The notes beneath the pieces were generated by a model. That model was not told where the DNA came from, ran no database searches, and worked only from the letters and a program-made list of their open reading frames with translations. Positions 44,310 through 53,672 of a DNA stretch of 64,000 bases are shown here, one piece after another. Source of the DNA: Legionella israelensis (GTDB lineage: Bacteria; Pseudomonadota; Gammaproteobacteria; Legionellales; Legionellaceae); the NCBI RefSeq assembly GCF_004571175.1, contig NZ_CP038273.1, forward strand, positions 1,674,001 to 1,738,000, given 5' to 3'. Made by a program: the position numbers and the translations under genes. Within the stretch, counting starts at the first letter, position 1. Every line of letters starts with the position of its first letter.

Positions 44310-45572
44310 TTATGAAAACGAATTACTTTTATTTCCTAAACTGATGTCCGCTTCATGTGAGGACACATGAGCCTCAAACTGCGACTGTACAGATTGATTA
44401 AGCTTAAAACTGCCAGATTCAGAACTAAAAAGGAATGTTCCGTTTGCCTTTTCTTGATAGCGAGGCGTCTCATAAACAGACCAGTATAAATTATCATAAA
44501 GACACTCAGTGACGATCTTTAGATAAGGCTCGAAGGCTTCGCGCCTTTCGGGCGACAAGTACTTCGGTAAAATTAAAAGGGATTGCACCTCTTGATTATG
44601 GTAAATGAACGTCTCATCGATAGCCTGCTGCAAGGGGTTCGAGTCCTCTTTCCTGGCCTTATCTGGCGAGTAGGTGTTCTTGTTCAGCATGACCCATACC
44701 ATGTTGGGGTGGTCAGGTTCGTCAAGTTCTTTCTGGAAAGAAACCAAGTCATTCATCACGTCCAGAGCATGTACGCCCGCCTTAATGATCCGCACACTGA
44801 GAGGGTCTTCCGGCTCAAGAACGCCCATCACCAGGGCTATAAAGGCAAACGTCTCCCAGACCGCGCCGGTGTGCTCACGCATCGTTATATAATCCGTCTC
44901 CGACATAGCCCATCTTTTAGAGCGTACTTTTTCTTCCCATCGAAGAGAGTCAAAATAGTTTTTTATTTTTTTTAAAAACCCTGCAAAAGCTTCAGTTCCA
45001 CAGGAATGAGCGTCTATTTTAACGTTCAGGCGATCTCGAATATCAAACAGCGCTTTAGCGAAGGCTTGATAACGGGGGAAAGATTCGTTTTCAGGAATCT
45101 TGGAGATGTCCGCATAGTCTCCGCTTAAAATACGATAAAAAACATCTAAAACCTTATTCAAAACCGGTCCGAAATTATTTTTTACTGCCCAGTTATCGAC
45201 AACACCATCAAATATAAACAGAAAGGCAATAAAATCAGCAACCAGTTTTAAATCCGCCTGTGATTTTTCGCGCAAGGGTGTTGAAAAGAGCGCGGAAAAC
45301 CGGGAGCTCCTTGCCTTCTGAACTTCTTCTTTTTCTTGAATCAACCCCATCTTAAGAAGCCACTGGATGTTTTCTTCACCTGCAGCCTCAATATGGGGGT
45401 TACGTGCTGGCAGGTGCGGAGGAAACAGAGCCTTTCCCTTGATGTTTGCACTCATTTCATTGTGATTGAAATTGCCGGTGATCCATCCAAAATCTACCTT
45501 TATTTCCAGGCATTGGATGTGGATATTAGTGGTGGAATGATCCGCTTTTGGAAAGAAAGCGATTTTTCTCAT
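44310..45572 (-). CDS. Class I terpene synthase (sesquiterpene cyclase-like)
   Basis: 420 residues from ATG 45572, with AAGGAG nine bases upstream. The bacterial terpene-synthase signatures are all present: FPPHLPARNPHIEAAGEENI (residues 50-69), the Asp-rich motif as FDGVVD with Asp122 and Asp126, Arg232 in MREHTGAVWE as the pyrophosphate sensor, the NSE triad as NDLVSFQKE (Asn274, Ser278, Glu282), and the C-terminal RY pair Arg371-Tyr372. These bind Mg-diphosphate and cyclise a prenyl diphosphate, probably farnesyl. The second Asp of DDxxD is Gly. A ~48-residue polar tail follows the fold. No prenyltransferase or P450 gene is nearby. Confidence 0.85.
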   Translation of the reverse strand: MRKIAFFPKADHSTTNIHIQCLEIKVDFGWITGNFNHNEMSANIKGKALFPPHLPARNPHIEAAGEENIQWLLKMGLIQEKEEVQKARSSRFSALFSTPLREKSQADLKLVADFIAFLFIFDGVVDNWAVKNNFGPVLNKVLDVFYRILSGDYADISKIPENESFPRYQAFAKALFDIRDRLNVKIDAHSCGTEAFAGFLKKIKNYFDSLRWEEKVRSKRWAMSETDYITMREHTGAVWETFAFIALVMGVLEPEDPLSVRIIKAGVHALDVMNDLVSFQKELDEPDHPNMVWVMLNKNTYSPDKARKEDSNPLQQAIDETFIYHNQEVQSLLILPKYLSPERREAFEPYLKIVTECLYDNLYWSVYETPRYQEKANGTFLFSSESGSFKLNQSVQSQFEAHVSSHEADISLGNKSNSFS

Positions 45573-45685
45573 AAGTATCTTCTCCTTTTTAGACCTTACC
45601 CGAAGCGCGGGGTAAAAGACCCATTACACTCAGTCAATTCATTAATTTTTGCCTCTCAAAAAAACTTAAATTCCTTAAAATTATA

Positions 45686-45715
45686 AAGACTCATGTTTGA
45701 TGAATCATGAGTCTT
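45686..45715. promoter_or_regulatory. Perfect 10-bp inverted repeat upstream of the terpene synthase
   Basis: AAGACTCATG and CATGAGTCTT are separated by ten bases. It lies about 115 bases upstream of the terpene synthase start, so it could be an operator, or the end of an unrelated unit. No T-run on the relevant strand. Confidence 0.35.
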
Positions 45716-45844
45716 ATGTAAAAGGAAGCTGTGTTAACTCCTCAGCAAAGCAGGCAGGAGTTTAAAGCGTAAGTTACATTTGTGCAAGAGTTGGGCATGC
45801 TTTTTATAGAAGATAAACTCTTGATTTTTGTCCTGTGCAAAACT

Positions 45845-46114
45845 GGTGACTACGAAGAATCATGGATAAGACCAGTTTTATTGATTATCGTGTTTAGTGA
45901 TGATAAGGTTCGATTTTCAAACAATATGCATTGCTGAATCCGCTTATAGCGCGATTCAATCAACGCCGATGAGGGTATGAAAACTGAAATCTCTTTAAAA
46001 TTAATGCTCTTTGCCGGCAAAAAACCCATCAGCGCCCGTGCAAAAAATCAATCTGGGCCTTGTGCCAATCTAAATGTTGCTCTACTATGCCGTAACATCG
46101 CTGATGTTCTTCAT
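45845..46114 (-). pseudogene. N-terminal remnant of an IS4-family transposase
   Basis: ATG 46114, with GGAGGT upstream, opens MKNISDV; after a stop, frames continue as EQHLDWHKAQIDF, then KEISVFIPSSALIESRYKRI and QQCILFENRTLSS. This is the start of an IS4-like transposase. The rest is gone. A diverged copy of the piece around CAGTTTTATTGATT recurs at about 50735-50795. Confidence 0.5.
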
Positions 46115-46359
46115 TTATACCTCCTTTTTCGCGATTCGAAGTATAAATTATTTTAATTTATCAGGAGTTAGCTTTTATTTTTTCTAAATCCTAAATGATT
46201 AGCAAAGTTTTGTCTAACACAGAGAAGCTTGCCTTAAGCATTTTTATGTACAAATTTAAAGTCAATTGGATTTCTGATAAACTCATTTAATTTTTAACTG
46301 GTAGCATAGATTGATATGAAGAAAAAAAGTTTAAAAAAAGCAGTGAGCCAAGCATTAAA

Positions 46360-47433
46360 ATGATGGAAGATGATGTTGCTTCCGATTCCTCGGCACCTCA
46401 ACCCGATTACCTCTCTGACCTGCCCGATGAGATGTTGGAGTATATTGGTTCATTCCTGAGTGATGAATCGAAATCCCAATGGTCGCTCACCTCAAAAAGC
46501 ATGTATCCATTTTTTAAAGCAGAGCGGGACAACTTTCAAAAAATTATCAACCGATTACTCACCCACGCACTTCAGGGCGAACAAAACGAGATTGAAGAAA
46601 TAATAAAAGCGAATCCTTGGGACTCGCGCTGGCTTTTTTACAGAGGCACAGCCACGGATTTTTCAGGCCGTATTTATGAAAAGGTTACCCTCTTTCAAAC
46701 CGCCTTACTCACGCACAACGTTAATTTGGTGAAAATAATAGAACCCTACTTTGATAAACTGCCCAACGAAGCCGAAGAAAAGGCCAGACAGTTTAACAAG
46801 GCCTTTCCAAATGGCTTTCCTGACCAGACATCTTATGATTTTAGCACTCTGATTCAAGTCATAACGACAAGTTCAGATGACAATATTCTGGACGCACTTG
46901 AAAAGAAACAAAATAACACACGAATTTGCGAGGCATTGAACATCTTTAGAAAAGAATTTACGGATTTATCAATGAAAGAAAAATATTTTAATCCTCAGCA
47001 CTTAATTGAGGCTTTCAACGTCTATAACCAACAATTTATTCCCTGGAGCTTCAATCAACTTAGTTTATTCTGGTGTCAGATTATCGGTTATATTCAACGC
47101 TATCTGCCGGCTTACTACGCCCAGGTCTTTTGCCAAAGGCTTGATTCTCTTGTCGAAGAAAAGAAGTCGTTCACTCGCTCATTAACATTTGAAAATGACT
47201 CCAAGGTGTTTTATCCTTTGTCTTCCTCTTCATCTGGTCTTGGTTTCGATTACGCAATTTTCGATGGGGAACTAGTGTACATTACATACCCATATGTGCA
47301 TCTTGGTTTTGAAAAACTATGTAGAGCAAATACAACAGAGCTACTTAAACTTCAGTGTGGCGCACAGTGTCTCGGACAGCCCGTCACGGACGGTGACACT
47401 CTGACCTCGCGGTCGTGTTGCACGATTTCTTAA
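46360..47433 (+). CDS. F-box effector candidate with C-terminal CaaX box
   Basis: 357 residues. The F-box is at about 18-55: YLSDLPDEMLEYIGSFLSDE, then SKSQWSLTSKSMYPFF. A second domain (about 85-320) is shared with the proteins at 53.7 and 54.9 kb, e.g. TDFSGRIYEKVTLFQTALLT and VFYPLSSSSSGLGFDYAIFD. The protein ends RSCCTIS: Cys354-Thr-Ile-Ser is a CaaX box of the type farnesylated in eukaryotic cells, with an adjacent Cys353. Legionella AnkB combines F-box and CaaX in this way to reach host membranes. No Shine-Dalgarno is evident; a 15-codon frame overlaps the start by ATGA. Confidence 0.78.
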   Translation: MMEDDVASDSSAPQPDYLSDLPDEMLEYIGSFLSDESKSQWSLTSKSMYPFFKAERDNFQKIINRLLTHALQGEQNEIEEIIKANPWDSRWLFYRGTATDFSGRIYEKVTLFQTALLTHNVNLVKIIEPYFDKLPNEAEEKARQFNKAFPNGFPDQTSYDFSTLIQVITTSSDDNILDALEKKQNNTRICEALNIFRKEFTDLSMKEKYFNPQHLIEAFNVYNQQFIPWSFNQLSLFWCQIIGYIQRYLPAYYAQVFCQRLDSLVEEKKSFTRSLTFENDSKVFYPLSSSSSGLGFDYAIFDGELVYITYPYVHLGFEKLCRANTTELLKLQCGAQCLGQPVTDGDTLTSRSCCTIS

Positions 47434-48360
47434 TGACATACTGCTTGAACAAACCCTGGGTGATAAGAGATGCCGCGACATTTATCCCATGCAATATTGT
47501 TTAAGCGACTTTTTGAAGCTGTTCGGCTTGCAAAGGCTCAATCAGATAATGAAAAGCTTTTGCTGTCATATTGGTGGCTTATATGATTTCCTTTTCGCTG
47601 GCTAAACAGTTATTGTTCACTCAGGCAAGGACTATTCAATATAAAGGGCAGAAGGCGGAGCAATACTTGGCCGAAGCAGAAGTCTTAATTACTCGCGCCG
47701 CCCAACCGAAAAAGCCGGAAGGCAGTAAGCGAAAAAAATAAAAGGTCAGACGGTTAAATGTCGCTTTATTGTAAGCAGAATTCAAGACAGTAATGGCAAA
47801 ACATTCGCATGGTAGTATTTATTAATGAATGTGAGACCCCTTGTATGACCGTTATTGCGCTTTGGTATTATTGGCGCTGGTCTATAGAAACTTTTTTAAG
47901 CTGCTTAAATCAGCAGAAATGCAGTTGGGATCATGACAACAGGAATCAAGGGAAGCAATTGCCCGACGATTATTAATTGCTTGTATGGCTTGTGTGTTAG
48001 TTTGGCAAATTGCAGCAGCAAAAGGCCCTGAGCTGGCGAATTACGAAAAATATTAGTGAGGCTTAGTGGCACACAAATGAAATATGGAATTGAATTTACA
48101 AAACCTGCTTTATTTAGAAGGGCTTTGCTCCCTCCTTAATACACTAGACTTATTAGAAACTTTGAAGTATCGTCGCATATCCCTTTCAGCTGGTGGTTGG
48201 CCATTAATTTTTGTGTAGTAATAGATAAAAGCTAAATATTGTCCCTGCTTTTTCTGTATATGAATTTTCATCTATTTGTTCTTTTTTTTTGGATCGACAT
48301 ATCCGTGTTTTTATGATCAGTCATGCAATTAATCCCCTTCCCCTATTGGAGCATGGTATG
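47434..48360 (+). pseudogene. Decayed IS4-like transposase
   Basis: Pieces in several frames read AEQYLAEAEVLITRAAQPKK (about 47660), RWSIETFFKLLKS (about 47870), EAIARRLLIACMACVLVWQI (about 47950) and then LVRLSGTQMKYGIEFTKPAL and GLCSLLNTLDLLETF (to about 48160). The order matches the C-terminal half of an IS4-group DDE transposase. Many stops and frameshifts; no intact end was found. The remaining 48190-48360 is AT-rich without features. Confidence 0.6.
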
Positions 48361-49462
48361 AACATCAAATATATCGTAGAACTTAATGAATCAGAACGGG
48401 AGTTTTTACTGGATTTGATATCGAAAGGCATCGTTAATTCAAGAAAATTAAAACGGGCGAATATTTTACTGATAGCAGATAAGCGAATTTATCAGGATAT
48501 TGATATCGCTAAAGCACTATCCGCTGGCATAGCTACGGTATATTGAACAAAACGTTCCTTTGTTGAAAATGGTCTGGATGCTGCGTTAGATAAAGAAGAA
48601 GCATTGTTAATATCTATTGCTTGATGAAGACCGACCTGGCGGCTCGCTTATTAAATGGTGTCGTAGTAAAGCACCTGCTGGGCATTCGTACTCGCTGATC
48701 GCTCGGTTGCATTGACGGAATTAGAGAGTATTTCAATTGAAATTATCCGAAACCGCTTAAAAAGAAAAAGAAATCAAACCCTGACAAAAAAAGATGTGGT
48801 GTATTCCAACATTTGACGCAGACTATGTTGCACATATGGAGGAAATTCTTGATTTATATTTTAAACCTGAGGATCCTCTTCAACCAGTTGTTAATTTGGA
48901 TGAAGCCATGAAACAACAGATAACAGATACTCATGACTCAATACTTGCCAGTCCGGTCAAACAGCAAAGCAAGATTATGAATATAGACGTGTAGGGACAG
49001 CAATATTTTTTTGTTTTTTGACCGCTATCGGGGCTGGAGAAAGGCAAAAGTAATGGAACAAAAAACAGCTAAAGACTTTGCGGAATGCATGCAAGATCTG
49101 GTCGACTTGCATTATCCAAATGCAGAAAAAATACATCTTATACTTGATAATTTAAATACTCACCGTCCTGCATCGTTATACAAAACCTCTCCTCCCCAAG
49201 AGGCCCGTCGTATATTGCGTAAAATTAAGTTTCCTTACACGCCAAAACATGCATCTGGTTAAATATGGTCGAAATTGAAATCGATAATATGAATCAACAA
49301 TGCCTTGACCGACGGATTTCAGATTGGAATATGCTTAAAAATGAATTAACCCTATGGGAGAATACAAGAAATGACGAGAAAGCGACTATTAATTGGATGT
49401 TTGATTTGGATAAAGCTCGTACAAAATTGACACGAGCTTATGATGCACTCAATCCGTCATAA
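48361..49462 (+). pseudogene. Decayed IS630-family transposase
   Basis: Starts MNIKYIVELNESEREFLLDL (ATG 48361), then breaks at 48544. Later pieces include SFVENGLDAALDKEEALL, DRYRGWRKAKVMEQKTAKDF (49017), AEKIHLILDNLNTHRPASLY (second Asp motif region) and MVEIEIDNMNQQCLDRRISD near the end, where a Glu motif is retained. All in different frames. The original was an IS630-type element of about 1.1 kb. Confidence 0.75.
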
Positions 49463-49478
49463 CCTTTTTGAAAGGGTA

Positions 49479-49644
49479 CTAGGTTCCGTGAACAAAATTT
49501 TTAGCAGAGCGAAAATGTGGATAATTGAGTCCCATTGTGTCTTTGAATGAGGCGAATAGCTGGCTCTATTTAACGAATTCAAAGATACAATGGGAACGAT
49601 TAGCCGCATTTGCAGCCGTGAAAATTTTTGTTCACGGAACCTAG
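49479..49644. mobile_element. MITE with 20+ bp terminal inverted repeats
   Basis: 166 bp bounded by CTAGGTTCCGTGAACAAAA and its reverse complement. Inside, a second inverted repeat (TCCCATTGTGTCTTTGAAT and ATTCAAAGATACAATGGGA) lets almost the whole element fold into one hairpin. CTAG at each end may include a TA target duplication. No coding capacity. It inserted just after the IS630 relic. Confidence 0.7.
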
Positions 49645-49667
49645 GCCAATTAGTATTTCTGCAGGGC

Positions 49668-50189
49668 TCATATACAAAAATCGTTCTTTTGGCTAACTTC
49701 TGTGCATTCTTTCAGGAGGTCGGTAAGTTTGGTTTCAAGTTTGGCTTCTGATTTTATTAATTCATCTCTTCTTTGCTTTAACTGCAAAAGCATCATGTAG
49801 CGTCCGGCCCTGTCAGCGCTATCGCCCGAGTTGCTTTCTTGCATGTAATCTGTTATTTCTTCTTTTGTGCATTGTATTTGCTTTCTAACGGATTCAAGTT
49901 CTTTCCCTACCTTTTTTCTAACGGCTTCATGCCCTTCTTCAATGGACCTTTTTTGGTCTTTATTATGAAAAAAAAACGTTTCTGGCATGATTTGCCTCCT
50001 GAACACTAGTATAAAAGATTCTTCCCTGCCAAGCAGCGCAAAACAAATCATTTGTCTAAGTGCATTGCAAAAAAACTTACTAAAAATATTACCTTCATCG
50101 TTAAAATGATTTTTTAGTATAGGATTTTGTGCCAATAAATTGTCTATTTCTTTGCTTTTTTCTTTGGAAGCCAGCCGGTTGAAAGACAA
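49668..50189 (-). CDS. Hypothetical coiled-coil protein, 173 residues
   Basis: No family recognised. The N-terminal part has FNRLASKEKSKEIDNLLAQN and a moderately hydrophobic patch (FCNALRQMICFALLG). From about 90 to 160 it forms a likely coiled coil (GKELESVRKQIQCTKEEITD, then LLQLKQRRDELIKSEAKLET). It ends VSQKNDFCI. It may be a small effector or a fragment of a larger gene; its 3' end is close to the MITE. Confidence 0.45.
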   Translation of the reverse strand: MSFNRLASKEKSKEIDNLLAQNPILKNHFNDEGNIFSKFFCNALRQMICFALLGREESFILVFRRQIMPETFFFHNKDQKRSIEEGHEAVRKKVGKELESVRKQIQCTKEEITDYMQESNSGDSADRAGRYMMLLQLKQRRDELIKSEAKLETKLTDLLKECTEVSQKNDFCI

Positions 50190-51039
50190 AAGAGAGGATA
50201 AACCAATTCTTGATAATTATCAAATACTTGTTTTTGATTTTAACGCGAATCGATATAATTGATCAAACAACAGCTATGATTGTTTTGTCAATATTCAATG
50301 ATAGTTTCTTAGGCAAAGAATAAGCAGCCAATTCATCCAAGATATTACAGTGTTCAATATTTGAATATTTTTTAGCCCATCAATAACAGGTTCAAAAATA
50401 GCCCTCTTTTTCAACTGAGATTTATCAAACGCATCAAGGGAGTTTTTACTTCATATTTTTCAAATTTTGGTCAGTAGTTGTAACCCTCTGCCGGCAAGTT
50501 TTTTATCAAATCTTTGGGAAATATCACCTTTAGTCTCCAATGATTTTACCAAACAAATGTTCACTCATATCAGGAACAGCGAACCGGTCATCAGTACTTG
50601 AGGTTGGGCTAGCGGGGTATTTGAACAGAAACTTACGGTTCAAATTACCTTCAAACCGAAAATTCCTTCTTGAAAATCACCTGCCTGCTTTATGTCACAA
50701 TTTAAAGGATGGGATTAGATACCAGACTTAATGCACCAGTTTTATTGATTGTCGCGATTTGTGATTTCAATTTTTAAACAATATGCATTTATTCATATTT
50801 ATCTTATCTTGGAAACCTAGCGAGGCAACGGTTCTCAAAAAACACAGCATTAGCAGGGCTAATATGAGCATTTTTGAGGACCGTTAACGAAGCAATCCTT
50901 GATTTATCGAAGGTTATAAGGCATAAAAACTCCGAACCCGGGTTATTTTAGGACCATTAAATGACGATGGCTTATACCTCAAAACCAGCAGCCAAAGGCT
51001 GTCTTTGGTTTTGTTCTGCTTGCCGAAGGGCGCGAGAAC
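50190..51039 (-). pseudogene. Gap containing an IS982-family transposase remnant
   Basis: On the minus strand, about 50600 down to 50250, pieces read DDRFAVPDMSEHLFGKIIGD, RFDKKLAGRGLQLLTKI, SLDAFDKSQLKKRAIFEPVI and DGLKN, with stops between. These match the C-terminal half of IS982 transposases. At 50615-50680 there is a short sequence (AACAGAAACTTACGGTTCAA) that recurs in similar form at about 53055, on the far side of the Sel1 gene. 50735-50795 repeats part of the IS4 relic at 45.9 kb. Confidence 0.5.
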
Positions 51040-52947
51040 TTATGGCGAGGCACTTGCGATATAATGAGGAGCGTTCTCTTCTTGTTTCACAGCAAGCGGC
51101 TTGCTCATCCACGCCAGCAAATCTTTGAATTGATTGAGATTTTTTTTTGATGCGATGAGCAGGTTTTTCTCGAGCAGTGTATTGAGTTCATCAGCAGAAA
51201 GACCTGGTCTTGCCTCATAAGCAAATACCAGGGCATGCATCTGGGCATCAGTGATGTGGGCGTCAAGTGTCAAGCTGTACTCATCTTTTGTAAAATAGCG
51301 TTTAATTACAATATTTGCAAACAGTTTGTTCAAGCCGAAGTCCGTTATCGAGACTTTAAGAGCTTGCGCTCGATACCATAGAATGATTAGAGGTTCAAGG
51401 ATATCTTGGGTATTATCTTCATCTTCATAATAAAAGTTACATAACAGATGCATCAATGGTTTAATTTGACCTGCGTCAGCATCAGCAAAGCTGGTGATTT
51501 GAAGCAAGTCTGTCATTAGTGCGGCTATGTTTTCATTACGTTCGATAAGGCCTTTCTCTATGTTCTTGCTCAGGGCAAGAAGGGCATTGATAAGGAGCAA
51601 ATTAGGATTTTTGTCGAGCGGCTTGACCGTTTCCTGCAAAGCGATGAGTGCAGCGCTCATCGCTTTTTGGTCTTCCTCCAGACCCACAATGCCCACAAAA
51701 TCTTTTTCAAAAAATTGGAATTGAAGTTCGTCATATTTCAAGGCTAATTGTATGATTTCAGGGTTTTTTTTCTCAACCAGAGCGCTGGCATATAAGGCCA
51801 GAGGGGTCTCCATTCTTTTAAGGTTATCAAGCGCGGCAGCATTTCCTTGTTCTGCCGCCATTCTGTACCAGCGCACCGCTTCTTTCTCGTCTTTGTCAAC
51901 ACCCTCTCCATATTCATAAGCAAACCCCAGATTGTTTTGTGCGGTAGCATTTCCTTGTTCCGCCGCCATTCTGTACCAGTGAACGGCTTCTTCTGTATCT
52001 TGCTTGACGCCTATGCCATGGTCATAGACATACCCCAGATTGTTTTGTGCAGCGGCACTTCCTTGTTCTGCCGCCATTCTGTACCAGTGAACGGCTTCTT
52101 CTGTATCTTGCTTGACGCCTATGCCATGGTCATAGACATACCCCAAATTGTTTTGTGCATCAGTATTTCCTTGCTTCGCCGCCATTCTGTACCAGCGTAC
52201 AGCCTTTTTCTCGTCTTTGTCGACACCTACGCCATGTTCATAGGCATACCCCAGATTGTTTTGAGCAGCGGCATTTCCTTGTTCTGCCGCAATTCTGTAC
52301 CAGCGTACCGCTTCTTTCTCGTCTTTGTCGACGCCTTCGCCATGTTCATAGGCAAATCCCAAATTGTTTTGCGCAGCAGCATGTCCTTGTTCTGCCGCCA
52401 TTCGGTACCAGCGCATGGCTTCTTCAGTATCTTGCTTGACGCCTATGCCATAGTCATAGGCAAACCCCAGATTGTTTTGTGCATCAGCATGTCCTTGTTC
52501 TGCCGCCATTCGGTACCAGCGCATGGCTTCTTCATGATTTTTAAGCAGGCCCAAGCCCAGCTGATAACGCAGCCCTGTATAAAAATTCTCGGTTGGACAA
52601 GGGGAAGAATTTAATTTTCCTCCCGATAGCGTGTGTGTGCTGTTTTTTTTATCGAAATATAAGTCACGAGCTTTCTCAAAACCCATTGCAAAAGCCAGCG
52701 CAAAATCTTCGACCGCAGCCTTATAGTCTCCGCCCCCTCTTGCGCATTCAAAGCAGTCCCAATGGCTCCCCATGAGCGCTTTATTCAACCGGCAGAATTT
52801 AAATTGTTCTTTAGGTATCAGTTCTGAAAAAATCCTGCCTTGTATCAGGGTGTTTCTTTTCTGTCGGATTTGTTCGGATTCGCGTTGTTTTATCACGTAG
52901 ATTTCACTTAAATGGTTTGCGGCTTCTTCTTTTCCGTGGCTTGGCAT
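51040..52947 (-). CDS. Sel1-repeat protein, candidate effector or host-interaction factor
   Basis: 635 residues. The middle holds seven 36-residue Sel1 repeats (about 140-395) of the form EAVRWYRMAAEQGNAAAQNN followed by LGYAYEHGVGVDKDEK. Two versions alternate: one with VKQDTEEA and one with VDKDEKEA. Two adjacent VKQDTEEA units are almost identical at DNA level, showing recent duplication. The C-terminal ~240 residues are helical with no known domain. In Legionella, Sel1 proteins such as LpnE and EnhC help entry and intracellular growth. No signal peptide is visible, unlike LpnE. Confidence 0.8.
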   Translation of the reverse strand: MPSHGKEEAANHLSEIYVIKQRESEQIRQKRNTLIQGRIFSELIPKEQFKFCRLNKALMGSHWDCFECARGGGDYKAAVEDFALAFAMGFEKARDLYFDKKNSTHTLSGGKLNSSPCPTENFYTGLRYQLGLGLLKNHEEAMRWYRMAAEQGHADAQNNLGFAYDYGIGVKQDTEEAMRWYRMAAEQGHAAAQNNLGFAYEHGEGVDKDEKEAVRWYRIAAEQGNAAAQNNLGYAYEHGVGVDKDEKKAVRWYRMAAKQGNTDAQNNLGYVYDHGIGVKQDTEEAVHWYRMAAEQGSAAAQNNLGYVYDHGIGVKQDTEEAVHWYRMAAEQGNATAQNNLGFAYEYGEGVDKDEKEAVRWYRMAAEQGNAAALDNLKRMETPLALYASALVEKKNPEIIQLALKYDELQFQFFEKDFVGIVGLEEDQKAMSAALIALQETVKPLDKNPNLLLINALLALSKNIEKGLIERNENIAALMTDLLQITSFADADAGQIKPLMHLLCNFYYEDEDNTQDILEPLIILWYRAQALKVSITDFGLNKLFANIVIKRYFTKDEYSLTLDAHITDAQMHALVFAYEARPGLSADELNTLLEKNLLIASKKNLNQFKDLLAWMSKPLAVKQEENAPHYIASASP

Positions 52948-53506
52948 ATCGAGGCGCTCCTGATGGTTGTATGAAAAGAGCGACTTTTGAAGCCGCTCTG
53001 CTAAAAAAACAAACTATAACACGAGCAGGTTTGTTTTTTTAACAATATGGACCAGCGGGCATTTGAACAGCAACTTACGGTTTTGGTTTCTCAAATCAAC
53101 TTCAAACTGTAAATTTCTGAATAAAAAAATCATATCTAATAATAACTCATCTGCTGGTCTACAACCTGGCGCAGCATCGTGTTAGAAAAAACTGCAGAAA
53201 TCTGATGAAACTGCACCCCAATCAGTTAGGGAAACCGATTAAAAATCCTACGGTTAAGTGGTTATTTCATGTATGGAAGACATATCCATCATTAGAACCA
53301 CAGTAACAACAATGATCACGACCCAAAATGACCTTAAGTGTAAAATCATTAGGCTATTTTATTTGGTACAACTGCTTGCCAAATTTATGGAATTCAACCG
53401 GAAATCGCAGGAATGTAGGCATTACAGATAATTTTTTTGATTTTTTATTATGTACTCTTATCTTGTAATAATACGTCGACGTTTTACCAATGAAACGATT
53501 ATTGTG
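52948..53506 (+). pseudogene. Gap containing an IS1634-like transposase C-terminal remnant
   Basis: At about 53145-53430, pieces such as LLVYNLAQHRVRKKLQKS, QLGKPIKNPTVKWLFHVWKT and FGTTACQIYGIQPEIAGM in different frames resemble the end of IS1634-family transposases. 53050-53125 carries the diverged repeat also seen at 50.6 kb. No intact gene. Confidence 0.5.
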
Positions 53507-53535
53507 TTACATCCAGGCTCGTACAACCCTATAAT
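53507..53535 (+). promoter_or_regulatory. Probable sigma-70 promoter for the F-box gene
   Basis: TTACAT at 53507-53512 and TATAAT at 53530-53535 are separated by 17 bases, the optimal spacing. The start of the downstream F-box gene is ~135 bases away. Confidence 0.45.
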
Positions 53536-53672
53536 ATTTATTTAAATTAAATCCCCCTCTTGTTATTGAACAAAAAATTCAATATAAACAAAAAGATAGC
53601 CTTATTTATTGATATATGCTAGTATGGCGTATCTTATGTTTTTTTAATACCATAATTAGTGGAATGGGGTTT

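Noticed and set aside
51847-52614. Long plus-strand open frame of 255 codons
   Set aside because: It is antisense to the Sel1 repeats and is itself repetitive only because of them; no ribosome-binding site and Cys/Phe/Leu-heavy translation.
51040-52947. Possible CRISPR-like array, because of regular 108-bp units
   Set aside because: The units are coding Sel1 repeats with no unique spacers; no cas genes in the window.
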